Source: Denitromonas ohlonensis
Lineage (GTDB): Bacteria; Pseudomonadota; Gammaproteobacteria; Burkholderiales; Rhodocyclaceae
Reading direction: 5' to 3'
DNA length: 64,000 nucleotides
NCBI RefSeq assembly: GCF_007625205.1
Contig: NZ_VMNI01000020.1
Span: 62,001-126,000, forward strand
Each line of letters begins with the position of its first letter. Position 1 is the first letter of the stretch. Position numbers and translations under genes: made by a program. Below are positions 18,416 through 25,686 of the stretch, one piece after another. The notes below the pieces were generated by a model that was given only the letters and a program-made list of their open reading frames with translations, searched no databases and was not told the origin of the DNA.

Positions 18416-18742
18416 GTGGCTCAGTCGCTCTCCATCCTCTCTGGCTCGACAAGTATTGCGCGGTCGGGGCATTCCCGCCCCGGTCGCACTCCGCTGCATC
18501 CGGGGCGTTTTCTTGAATCCCGCTTTCTGCGCCCCGCGCAGATTTCGCAAGACGCGCTGGCCCGCGCGCTGGGGATCTCGCGTCGCCGGGTGAATGAGCT
18601 TGTGCGCGGTCGCCGCGCTTTTACGCCGGACACCGCCGTGCGCCTTGGGCGCTACTTTCATACCGACCCGACGCTGTGGATGGTGATGCAGTCCGTGTGG
18701 GATGTGCATCAGGCCTGGCGAAAAATGGCGGCGGTCGAGTGA
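18416..18742 (+). CDS. Orphan HigA-like XRE-family HTH protein
   Basis: A frame of 108 codons from GTG. Residues from about 26 (LHPGRFLESRFL, then QISQDALARALGISRRRVNE, LVRGRRAFTPDTAVRLGRYF) match the HigA/VapI-type helix-turn-helix antitoxin family, including the typical PxHPGxxL start. The first 25 residues have no similarity and no good ribosome site, so the start is uncertain. No HigB-like toxin is seen on either side. It begins 13 bases after hupC, so it is probably transcribed with the hydrogenase operon. It may act as a lone DNA-binding regulator. Confidence 0.7.
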   Translation: MAQSLSILSGSTSIARSGHSRPGRTPLHPGRFLESRFLRPAQISQDALARALGISRRRVNELVRGRRAFTPDTAVRLGRYFHTDPTLWMVMQSVWDVHQAWRKMAAVE

Positions 18743-18786
18743 AGTTGATGCTTCGGGGGCTGGGGCTGTGTGCGCCCTTCGAACGC

Positions 18787-18809
18787 GGACCGGCAAAGAT
18801 TGCCGGTCC
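18787..18809. terminator. Perfect 10-bp inverted repeat after the HigA-like gene
   Basis: GGACCGGCAA and TTGCCGGTCC flank a 3-base loop (AGA). No T-run follows, so it may be a dispersed repeat or a weak terminator between the convergent HigA-like and EF-hand genes. Confidence 0.45.
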
Positions 18810-18827
18810 ACGGGGGTGGCGCAAGGA

Positions 18828-19517
18828 CTAGACGCTGGTGTCCAGGCTGGACGTCGACGATGTCAGGCCCAAACTCGCGCTTTCAAGATAGTGGCGCAGT
18901 ACGTTGGCAATGAACTGGCTGCTGTTCGATGCCTCATCTGCGCCTTCTCCCGGCGGCGGCCCGCCACGGCCCGGCGGCCCGGCTTCAATCCCGGCCGTCA
19001 GCTCCGCTTCGGTCAGGCTGCCGTCCCCGTCGCTGTCAAAGCGCGCCAGGAAGTCGTCGGCGTTCGGGCCGCTTCGACCCGTCGCCTCCGCCTGCGCAGC
19101 AAACGCACTGCTCAGCTCGGTGCTGGTGATGCTGCCGCTACTGTCGGCGTCGATTGACGAGAACATCTCCGACGCGTCGGGCGGTGGTGGCGGTGGCGGG
19201 CGCATGCCGCTCATTCCTGCCTGCGCCTGCAACTGGCCCAGTACGCTCTCCATGGCGGTGGTGAACTCGCTCTGACCGACGCTGCCGTCGCCGTCGGTGT
19301 CCAGCGAAGACAGCAAGGACGCAATGTCGTCGCTGTCCTGCGTCGAACCGCTGCCTTGCAAGGCTTGGCTCAATTCGGTTTCGGTCACCATGCCGTCGCT
19401 GTCACCGTCGATCGCGCTGAACATCTTCGCGAAGTCGGGTGGCGGCGGCCGGTTCTGCTGACCGGAAACCTGATTGCCCCAAGCTTGCGTGCTTGTGGAT
19501 CCTACCGTTCCTATCAT
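18828..19517 (-). CDS. EF-hand protein with proline-rich linker
   Basis: A 229-aa protein with four canonical EF-hand loops in two pairs: DGDSDGMVTETE, DTDGDGSVGQSE, DADSSGSITSTE and DSDGDGSLTEAE. Pro-rich segments (RPPPPPD and RPPPPPPPD) precede each pair, and a Gly/Pro-rich stretch leads to a Ser-rich tail. GGGAG lies seven bases before the ATG chosen. No signal peptide is obvious. It is expected to bind calcium. It is convergent with the HigA-like gene and has no visible link to hydrogenase biology. Confidence 0.85.
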   Translation of the reverse strand: MIGTVGSTSTQAWGNQVSGQQNRPPPPDFAKMFSAIDGDSDGMVTETELSQALQGSGSTQDSDDIASLLSSLDTDGDGSVGQSEFTTAMESVLGQLQAQAGMSGMRPPPPPPPDASEMFSSIDADSSGSITSTELSSAFAAQAEATGRSGPNADDFLARFDSDGDGSLTEAELTAGIEAGPPGRGGPPPGEGADEASNSSQFIANVLRHYLESASLGLTSSTSSLDTSV

Positions 19518-19782
19518 GGCTTTCTCCCTTGAAGTCATCGACAGGCGCCAAGCCGGCGCGCCTGGTCGGCCCGTGGTGTTATGTGCGGGACGACAGTCTT
19601 GCTATGCAAATCTGCGGCCAGTCGGGCCCAGACTTGCGGGCGCTTTGGGTAAAGCTGGGTAAAGGAATGTAAAGCTGTGGCCGCCTGACTGGGTATTTGC
19701 GCCATCGAGCGGACGAATGCTCATGCCCTATGAATTATTAGGGCGGCGTCCGGGGCGTGGGCGGCAACTATTGCCGGTCGTG

Positions 19783-20679
19783 TCAGGCCTGGCTTGAGAA
19801 CCCCGCCAGCGTGTCGCGCATGCTGTCGATGAACGCCCGGGTGCGCGCCGGCAGCAGGCGTGCGTGAGGATAGATGACGCTGATCGGGCGGGGCGGGAGT
19901 TCATGCTCGGCCAGCACGACGGCGAGCCGGCCGTGCGCGACATCCGGCGCAATCTGATACGACAGAAAGCTGCCAAAGCCCAGCCCGTCGCGACAGGCCG
20001 CAATGGCCGGCGCGCCGTGGTTGAAGCTGAGCCGGCCATTGATCGGCACCTGAATGCGTCGCCCCTTGTCCGTGAAGACCCAGGTCGGTGCGCTGCTGCC
20101 GGTGAAGCGAATGCACTCGGCGTGGCGCAAGTCGCGCGGGTGGGCGGGCGTGCCGTGACGCTTGAGATGCTCGGGGCTGGCGGCGACCACCTGACGCACC
20201 ATGCCAACCGTCTGCGCGATGAGCGACGAGTCTTCCAGCGGGCCGATGCGGATCGCGGCGTCGAAGCCTTCTTCGACCAGGTTGGTCACCCGGTCGAGCA
20301 ATATCAGCTCGACGCTGACCCCGTCGTGCCGCGCGACGAAGCGATTGACCGCCGGCGCCACATACATTTGCCCGAACAGCACCGGCGCAGTGATGCGCAG
20401 ATGGCCGGTCGGCTCGGTGACGTCGGCGCGCACCGCGGCCTCGGCCTCGTGCACCGCGCTGAGCACCTGCCGGCAATCGAGCAGATAACGGCGACCTTCG
20501 TCGGTGAGCGCGATGCGCCGGGTGCTGCGATTGAACAGCCGCACGCCCAGGTGCGCCTCCAGCGTGGCGAGCCCGCGCACGACGGACGGGAGTGAGGTGT
20601 CCAGCGTCTGCGCCGCCGCGGTGAGGCTGCCGCCGTCGGCGATGGCCACAAAAAGGCGCATGTGTTTGAGTTGATCCAT
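19783..20679 (-). CDS. LysR family transcriptional regulator
   Basis: A 298-aa regulator with the N-terminal winged helix (RLFVAIADGGSLTAAAQTLD then SLPSVVRGLATLEAHLGVRL) and a periplasmic-binding-like effector domain. It belongs to the group with RLFNRSTRRIALTDEG and TGHLRITAPVLFG. It is divergent from a glutathione transferase gene, its likely target. Its start lies 7 bases from a 27-bp palindrome that fits a LysR site and includes the GGAG that could serve as its ribosome site. Confidence 0.93.
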   Translation of the reverse strand: MDQLKHMRLFVAIADGGSLTAAAQTLDTSLPSVVRGLATLEAHLGVRLFNRSTRRIALTDEGRRYLLDCRQVLSAVHEAEAAVRADVTEPTGHLRITAPVLFGQMYVAPAVNRFVARHDGVSVELILLDRVTNLVEEGFDAAIRIGPLEDSSLIAQTVGMVRQVVAASPEHLKRHGTPAHPRDLRHAECIRFTGSSAPTWVFTDKGRRIQVPINGRLSFNHGAPAIAACRDGLGFGSFLSYQIAPDVAHGRLAVVLAEHELPPRPISVIYPHARLLPARTRAFIDSMRDTLAGFSSQA

Positions 20680-20685
20680 GCGCCA

Positions 20686-20712
20686 TGATTGCTCCGAAAA
20701 TCGGAGTAATCA
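20686..20712. promoter_or_regulatory. LysR-type operator between the divergent lysR and gst genes
   Basis: TGATTGCTCCGA and TCGGAGTAATCA flank AAA, with 11 of 12 positions complementary. It contains T-N11-A spacings and lies immediately upstream of the LysR start and about 75 bases before the GST start, the usual position for an autoregulatory LysR site. Confidence 0.65.
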
Positions 20713-20787
20713 AGTTCGGTTTAATGAATTTATTTCGTTGGCTAACGGCCTCACAATAGACCGCATCGATCCACTGGAGCCGTTTCC

Positions 20788-21414
20788 ATGTCCGAAAAAA
20801 CCGCCCCCGACATCCGCCTTCACGGGCTGACGCTGTCCGGTCATAGTCATCGCGTCAGCCTGTTCCTGTCGCTGCTGCGGCTGCCCCATGAACACATTGA
20901 AGTGGATTTGCTCGGTGGCGCACACAAGCGGCCCGAGTTTCTGGCCATGAATCCGCTCGGCCAGGTGCCGGTCTTGCAGGACGGCGCCCTGACGCTGCCC
21001 GATTCGAACGCTATTCTGGTCTATCTCGCCACGCGTTACGGCGATGCGCAGTGGCTGCCGACCGATCCCGTCGGCGCCGCGCGGGTGCAGCGCTGGCTGT
21101 CGGTGGCTGCGGGGCCGCTGGCAGCTGGCCCGGCCATGGCGCGCATTCATGTGGTGTTCGGCAAGAACCGACCCGACCCCGTCCTGGTCGAGCGCAGCCA
21201 CGCGCTGCTGGCGACACTGGATGCCGCGCTGGCCGACTCGTCTTTCCTCGTCGGCGAGGCGCCAACGATTGCCGACATCGCCTGCTACAGCTACACCGCC
21301 CATGCGCCCGAAGGCGGCGTGGGGCTGGCGGGCTATCCGCATCTGTGCGCCTGGCTGGCCCGCATCGAGGCCTTGCCGAACTTCGTCGGCATGCCGGCCA
21401 CGCCGCTGAACTGA
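20788..21414 (+). CDS. Glutathione S-transferase family protein
   Basis: A 208-aa GST-fold protein. The N-terminal domain shows LHGLTLSGHSHRVSLFLSLL, NPLGQVPVLQDG and LPDSNAILVYLATRYG; the C-terminal domain ends in GEAPTIADIACYSY and ALPNFVGMPATPL. GGAG precedes the ATG by eight bases. It is divergent from the LysR gene and followed 8 bases later by the FMN-binding protein gene, implying a two-gene inducible unit for detoxification. Substrate unknown. Confidence 0.93.
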   Translation: MSEKTAPDIRLHGLTLSGHSHRVSLFLSLLRLPHEHIEVDLLGGAHKRPEFLAMNPLGQVPVLQDGALTLPDSNAILVYLATRYGDAQWLPTDPVGAARVQRWLSVAAGPLAAGPAMARIHVVFGKNRPDPVLVERSHALLATLDAALADSSFLVGEAPTIADIACYSYTAHAPEGGVGLAGYPHLCAWLARIEALPNFVGMPATPLN

Positions 21415-21422
21415 GCGCGACG

Positions 21423-22310
21423 ATGTCAGCCTTTCATGCGGGCGAGCGCGCCATCCAGCAACGGGCCGGGTTTGGCGATGCCGTGTTGTCGGTTGGCGAG
21501 CGCTTCATTCGAGGCGCCCTGCCTGAGCAGCATCAGGCCTTTTTCGCGCAACTGCCGTTTGTGCTGCTTGGCGTGCTCGACGCGCAAGGGGTTCCGCGCG
21601 CCGGTTTGCTGACCGGCGCACCGGGCTTCATGTCGGCGGTGGATGACGCACATCTTGAGTGGCAGGGCGACGGACTGGTTGGCGAGGGCCTTGCCGGGTG
21701 CTTTGCGCCGGGCGCGCAACTGGGCCTGCTCGGCATCGAAGCCCACACCCGCCGACGCAACCGCGCGAACGGCGTCATCGTCGGCGCCGGCGACGGCCGC
21801 GTGCGCATGCGCGTGACGCAAAGCTTTGGCAACTGCCCCAAATACATTCACCCGCGCCGCGCCGACTTGTCACCGCTCACCGGCACGCCGCGCGTGATGC
21901 AGGGCTGGGATGAGGCAGCGAGGCGTATCGTCGCCGCCGCCGACACCTTCTATATCGCCACCGCTCACCCCGAAGCCGCCAACCAGGCGGCGCCCGCGCA
22001 TGGCGTGGATGTGTCTCACCGCGGCGGTGAGGCGGGGTTTGTCGAAGTGATCGGCAACACACTGAGCGTGCTGGACTACCCCGGCAACCGCTTCTTCAAC
22101 ACGCTGGGCAACCTCGAACTCAATCCGCAGGCCGGGTTGCTTTTCATCGACTACACGTCGCAATCACTGCTGCAACTGGCGGTGCGAGCACAAATCGACT
22201 GGCTGCCCGCGCCCGACGAGGCACCCACCCGGCCCGGGCGCATGCTGCGCTTTGAGGTGGTGTCGGCCGAGCGTACCGAGGGCGGATTGCCGCTGGTCTG
22301 GACGGACTGA
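21423..22310 (+). CDS. Pyridoxamine 5'-phosphate oxidase family (FMN-binding) protein
   Basis: A 295-aa protein of the split-barrel flavin-binding superfamily. The N-terminal barrel contains QLPFVLLGVLDAQGVPRAGL, and the second half has FYIATAHPEA, a SHRGGEAGFV flavin-region block and FFNTLGNLELNPQAGLLFID. Such proteins reduce or scavenge small electrophiles or bind flavin; the reaction is unknown. It follows the GST by 8 bases and is probably co-regulated by the LysR protein. There is no strong ribosome site, so reinitiation from the upstream gene is possible. Confidence 0.8.
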   Translation: MSAFHAGERAIQQRAGFGDAVLSVGERFIRGALPEQHQAFFAQLPFVLLGVLDAQGVPRAGLLTGAPGFMSAVDDAHLEWQGDGLVGEGLAGCFAPGAQLGLLGIEAHTRRRNRANGVIVGAGDGRVRMRVTQSFGNCPKYIHPRRADLSPLTGTPRVMQGWDEAARRIVAAADTFYIATAHPEAANQAAPAHGVDVSHRGGEAGFVEVIGNTLSVLDYPGNRFFNTLGNLELNPQAGLLFIDYTSQSLLQLAVRAQIDWLPAPDEAPTRPGRMLRFEVVSAERTEGGLPLVWTD

Positions 22311-22464
22311 GCGTCGCGGCGCGAAAGCCCGCGCTGTCGGGTGGATACCTTGTTTCCGCTGTGAAAGCCGAGTTGGCGAAATTCTCTGGCGCGCGCCGCC
22401 AGTTATCCGCGCGTCTGCCCGCCAAGTCACTGATTTTTCGTGTATCCCGGTGCGCGGGTGGCGC

Positions 22465-22479
22465 TGGCACGAAGCCTGC
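22465..22479 (+). promoter_or_regulatory. Sigma54 (-24/-12) promoter of hupD/hoxM operon
   Basis: TGGCACGAAGCCTGC has the invariant GG and GC at exact -24/-12 spacing and a perfect TGGCACG half. It lies 39 bases before hupD. It restores RpoN control to the maturation genes, which are cut off from hupSLC by an unrelated 4-kb block. Confidence 0.85.
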
Positions 22480-22517
22480 GTTGTAACGCCTCATGTGACA
22501 TCAGTTGAGGCAGGACA

Positions 22518-23126
22518 ATGGCCAGTCAGGACTCCATTCTGATCCTCGGTATCGGCAACCTGTTGTGGGCCGACGAGGGTTTTGGCGTGCGCTGTGTGGA
22601 GGCGCTGAACGCGGCGTGGGCGCTGCCCGCCAACGTGACCGTGCTCGACGGCGGCACGCAGGGGCTGTACCTGCTGCCCTTCGTGACCGAGGCCAGACAC
22701 CTGCTGGTGTTTGACGCGGTCGACTACGGCTTGCCGCCCGGCACCATGAAGCGTGTCGAGGGCGACGAGGTGCCGCAGTTTCTCGGCGCCAAAAAAATGA
22801 GTCTGCACCAGACCGGGTTTCAGGAAGTGCTGGCCTCGGCGCGCATGCTCGACCGCTTCCCCGAGTCGCTCTTGCTGATCGGCGTGCAGCCCGTTGAGCT
22901 CGAGGATTTTGGCGGCAGTCTGCGCCCTGAAGTGGCGGCACAGGTGCCTGAGGCGGTAGCGATTGCGCTGAGCTGGCTGCGGGCGCGCGGCGTCGAGCCG
23001 GTGCTGCGTAAACACCGAGAAGTGTCCCGCTCGGCGCTGGCGCTCGCGGCGTATGAAGATGGCCGCCCGGCCGAGCAAGACGCCTGCCGCATTGGCGATG
23101 TGCGCTTCTTTCCGGAGGCTAACTAG
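22518..23126 (+). CDS. hupD/hoxM: Hydrogenase maturation endopeptidase
   Basis: A 202-aa protease that removes the C-terminal peptide of HupL/HoxG once nickel is in place. Family motifs: GIGNLLWADEGFG near the N-terminus (with the metal-binding Glu), LLVFDAVDYGLPPG (Asp) and LHQTGFQEVL (His). Length is normal with a short extra tail. It is the first gene after the second sigma54 promoter. A repeat-filled 232-base gap separates it from hoxL. Confidence 0.95.
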   Translation: MASQDSILILGIGNLLWADEGFGVRCVEALNAAWALPANVTVLDGGTQGLYLLPFVTEARHLLVFDAVDYGLPPGTMKRVEGDEVPQFLGAKKMSLHQTGFQEVLASARMLDRFPESLLLIGVQPVELEDFGGSLRPEVAAQVPEAVAIALSWLRARGVEPVLRKHREVSRSALALAAYEDGRPAEQDACRIGDVRFFPEAN

Positions 23127-23358
23127 ATGTCACGACCCCCACGCTCGCGTTGCTCGCGGAGGGTCGGCTTTGCACAGCCGACCCGTTCGGCAGGCGCGAA
23201 GCAGTGCTTCGCGAAACCCCTGCCTCACCCCCCCGCGGGGGCTGCTCAGTGCCTTGGGACGGCCCGGCGGCACGAGGTGAAGCGACCCCCACGCTCGCGT
23301 TGCTCGCTGCCCCCCGCGGGGGCTGCTCAGTGCCTTGGGACGGCCCGGCGGCACTGAG
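23127..23358. repeat. GC-rich tandem/hairpin repeats between hupD and hoxL
   Basis: Two related units start with GACCCCCACGCTCGCGTTGC (near 23134 and 23284) and end in CCCCGCGGGGGCTGCTCAGT...GGCCCGGCGGCAC. Between them are strong hairpins: GGGTCGGCT/AGCCGACCC (23161-23184) and GCGAAGCA/TGCTTCGC (23196-23212). The same unit occurs in the opposite orientation at 59581-59764. No reading frame here looks like a gene. Confidence 0.8.
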
Positions 23359-23670
23359 ATGTGTGTCGGCGAACCCATGCAAGTGCTCGCCTCAGGCGAG
23401 CACCGCGCGCGCTGCCGCGATCGTCGGGGGCGCGAGTGCGAGATCGATTTGCTGCTGACCGGACGGCAGCCGGTCGGCGCCTGGCTGCTGACCTTTCTTG
23501 GCGCCGCGCGCGAGGTGATCGACGCCGACCGCGCCGACGCGGTCACACGCGCGCTCGATGCGCTCGATGCCGTGATGCGGGGCGAGCCGGCCGATCTGGA
23601 CGCTGCCTTTGCCGACCTGCTCGATCACGAACCCCAACTGCCTGACTTCTTGAGAGGATCATCACAATGA
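23359..23670 (+). CDS. hupF/hoxL: HypC/HupF-family hydrogenase chaperone
   Basis: A 103-aa protein starting MCVGEPMQVL. The N-terminal Cys2 is the HypC-family residue that contacts the Fe(CN)2CO precursor, and the beta-barrel pattern continues with GRECEIDLLLTG and VGAWLLTFLGAA. It serves only the uptake hydrogenase large subunit, in contrast to the general HypC (30459). The stop overlaps the hoxO start by 4 bases. Confidence 0.9.
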   Translation: MCVGEPMQVLASGEHRARCRDRRGRECEIDLLLTGRQPVGAWLLTFLGAAREVIDADRADAVTRALDALDAVMRGEPADLDAAFADLLDHEPQLPDFLRGSSQ

Positions 23671-24140
23671 CCCAAGCGCTCGCTCCCGATCTGGACCGCC
23701 TGGCGCAACTGCTGGAACGGCTCGGCGACCAGCACAGCCTGCCGACCCTGACCGAAGACGTGGCCGATCTGTTTGCCACCGAAGCCGATGACACTACCAT
23801 GGTGTTGTTGGTCGATGACCCTAAGCGTGCGCCCGAAGTGTGGGACGTGGCGGTGGTGCTACCCGAGGTGCTGGCCACGCTGCGCAGCCCGCCGATCTCG
23901 GCCGTGGCCGATCTGGCGGCCAGCCGGGCCTTGGCCGCGCGATATGACATTCGTCGTTTTCCGGCACTGCTGTTTCGCCGCGGGGCCGAGTTTGTCGGTG
24001 TGATCGAAGGCATGCGCGACTGGGACAGTTTCGGTCCGGCCATCGAGCGGATGAGCCAGGCGCAGGTGCAGCGCGCGCCGGGCATCGGCATTCCGGTGCG
24101 AGCCAGCACCTCCGACAGCTGTGGAGGTTCGCCCGCATGA
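23667..24140 (+). CDS. hupG/hoxO: HyaE/HupG/HoxO hydrogenase accessory protein
   Basis: A 157-aa protein with a thioredoxin-like fold lacking the CxxC pair: MVLLVDDPKRAPEVWDVAVV and RYDIRRFPALLFRRGAEFVG are typical of HoxO/HyaE. In Ralstonia, HoxO with HoxQ guards the exported small subunit precursor until its clusters are built. It overlaps both neighbours by 4 bases, so its synthesis is coupled to hoxL and hoxQ. Confidence 0.88.
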   Translation: MTQALAPDLDRLAQLLERLGDQHSLPTLTEDVADLFATEADDTTMVLLVDDPKRAPEVWDVAVVLPEVLATLRSPPISAVADLAASRALAARYDIRRFPALLFRRGAEFVGVIEGMRDWDSFGPAIERMSQAQVQRAPGIGIPVRASTSDSCGGSPA

Positions 24141-24970
24141 AAGACTTTCCCTTCCCTGTGATCAGTTTTGGGCCCGGCAGTCAGGACGAAGACGAGGTAG
24201 TCGACTTCATCGGTTCGCCCGGCGAGATGAACGCCTTCATGCCGCCACGCAGGCCCGAGGTGGCCGACCCGGCCAGTCGCGACGCGGCGATCGCCCAACT
24301 TGAAGCCCTGCGTGATCGCATGAACGCCACCTGCTTCGGTGCGCCCCTGTCGGTGGACCTGAGTGTGCTGCCGGCGCCGGTGCGTGCAGTGGTGAACGAG
24401 GCGCTCGGTCAGGGCGAGGTGAGTGCCACGGTGGCCGGTGGCGCGCCGCTGCGCATTCAGGAAACCGTGTTCGCCGGGCTGTGGCGGGTGCTGGGCGAGG
24501 GCGGTGTCGACCGGGTCGAAGCTGGCCCCATGCCCGAGGCCGTGGTGGCCGCGTGTCGTGCCACGGCGGCGCGCAGCATTCCGGTGCAGCCGCCGCCGGC
24601 CGGCGCCATGAACGCGCCCGCCGTGCTGCGCGAGTTGATCGACGCCGCCGCCCGCCGTCGCGACGGCGACCCCGCGCACATCGTCAATCTCACGCTGCTG
24701 CCGATGACGCCCGACGACCTGGGCTATCTGTCGGTCAGCCTCGGCGTGGGGCCGGTGGTGATTCTGTCGCGCGGCTATGGCAACTGCCGCATTTCGAGCA
24801 CCGCCTTGCGCGACACCTGGTGGGTGCAATACTTCAATAGCAGCGACAGCCTGATCCTCAACACTATCGAGGTGACCGATCTGCCCGATGTGGCACCCGC
24901 CGCCGCCGAGGACTACGCCGACAGCATTGTGCGGCTCGGCGAGTGGATCGAGTCGCTGCGCGAGGATTGA
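24137..24970 (+). CDS. hupH/hoxQ: HupH/HoxQ hydrogenase expression/formation protein
   Basis: A 277-aa protein of the HupH/HyaF family, which has two related domains. The C-terminal domain shows LLPMTPDDLGYLSVSLGVGP, LSRGYGNCRISSTALRDTWW and the end TWWVQYFNSSDSLILNTIEV. It acts with HoxO as a small-subunit chaperone before Tat export. Coupled to hoxO by a 4-base overlap and followed by the rubredoxin gene. Confidence 0.92.
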   Translation: MKDFPFPVISFGPGSQDEDEVVDFIGSPGEMNAFMPPRRPEVADPASRDAAIAQLEALRDRMNATCFGAPLSVDLSVLPAPVRAVVNEALGQGEVSATVAGGAPLRIQETVFAGLWRVLGEGGVDRVEAGPMPEAVVAACRATAARSIPVQPPPAGAMNAPAVLRELIDAAARRRDGDPAHIVNLTLLPMTPDDLGYLSVSLGVGPVVILSRGYGNCRISSTALRDTWWVQYFNSSDSLILNTIEVTDLPDVAPAAAEDYADSIVRLGEWIESLRED

Positions 24971-24988
24971 GCGCGAGCGGAGACGAGT

Positions 24989-25198
24989 ATGTTTGAAGGC
25001 AGCTATCTGGGCGACAATGAACGCATCGCCGATACGGCCACGCTGGAGTGTGGCATCTGCTGGCAGGTATATGATCCGGTTGAGGGCGACCCGGTGTGGC
25101 AGATTCCGCCGGGCACGCCGTTTGCCGATCTGCCGGCGCACTGGACGTGCCCCAACTGCGATGCGCCGCGGCACAAGTTCATGGTGATCGAGGAGTGA
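24989..25198 (+). CDS. hupI/hoxR: Rubredoxin of the hydrogenase operon
   Basis: A 69-aa protein with the rubredoxin Fe(Cys)4 motif CGICWQVYDP and CPNCDAPRHKF. Longer than housekeeping rubredoxins (about 54 aa), with an N-terminal extension typical of HupI/HoxR. Hydrogenase-linked rubredoxins are needed in aerobic conditions, apparently for assembly of the O2-tolerant small-subunit clusters. hoxT starts 2 bases after its stop. Confidence 0.95.
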   Translation: MFEGSYLGDNERIADTATLECGICWQVYDPVEGDPVWQIPPGTPFADLPAHWTCPNCDAPRHKFMVIEE

Positions 25199-25200
25199 AC

Positions 25201-25686
25201 ATGGCCAGCGTGGAGAATGCCTACGATTCAAACCCGACCGCGGTGGTCGAGGCGGTGTTTCGTCGCATCCACCATGAGCGCATGGCCGGCTTGCCCATCT
25301 GCAATCCCGCCTTGTCGGTGGCGGTGCTCGGGTTTCGGCCCTGGCAGGGCGACTGGGTCGGGGTGCTGGTCGCGCCCTGGGCCATCAATGTGCTGATGCT
25401 GCCCGGCGGCGGCGCCTTTCGCGCGCTGTCGGTCGGCCAGACGCAAGACTGGGCGTTTCCGTCTGGCGACTACACTTTCATGGGCAGCCGCGAGCCCGGC
25501 CTGGGCGCTTATCAATTCTGTTCGCTGTTTTCGCCGGTGAATCACTTTGCCGATCAGGCCGAGGCCGAGGCGGTGGCCGACGCCGCGCTCGTCGGTTTGC
25601 TGACCGCGCCGCCGGAGGCGACACCGCCACCAGTCGATCGCCGTGCGTTCTTGCGCACCGCGCTGGGTCGGAGGGCGAGCGCATGA
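25201..25686 (+). CDS. hupJ/hoxT: HupJ/HoxT (HybE family) hydrogenase assembly chaperone
   Basis: A 161-aa protein of the HybE/HupJ family. The characteristic core is MAGLPICNPALSVAVLGFRP, then WVGVLVAPWAINVLMLPGG and FPSGDYTFMGSREPGLGAYQ. It ends in a basic helix (DRRAFLRTALGRR) that resembles a Tat-like RR motif but is at the C-terminus. It acts as a large-subunit or heterodimer assembly factor. The stop overlaps hoxV by 4 bases. Confidence 0.9.
   Translation: MASVENAYDSNPTAVVEAVFRRIHHERMAGLPICNPALSVAVLGFRPWQGDWVGVLVAPWAINVLMLPGGGAFRALSVGQTQDWAFPSGDYTFMGSREPGLGAYQFCSLFSPVNHFADQAEAEAVADAALVGLLTAPPEATPPPVDRRAFLRTALGRRASA

Noticed and set aside
18416-18742. Complete HigBA toxin-antitoxin system
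   Set aside because: Only the HigA-like part is present; upstream is hupC and downstream is a convergent EF-hand gene.
21051-21422. N-terminal extension of the FMN-binding protein through the GST gene
   Set aside because: The extension is an out-of-frame reading of the GST gene; family similarity begins after the ATG at 21423.
23127-23358. Short open frames in the hupD-hoxL gap
   Set aside because: They translate the repeat units (Arg/Ser/Pro-rich) and have no ribosome site; the region is better explained as repeat DNA.
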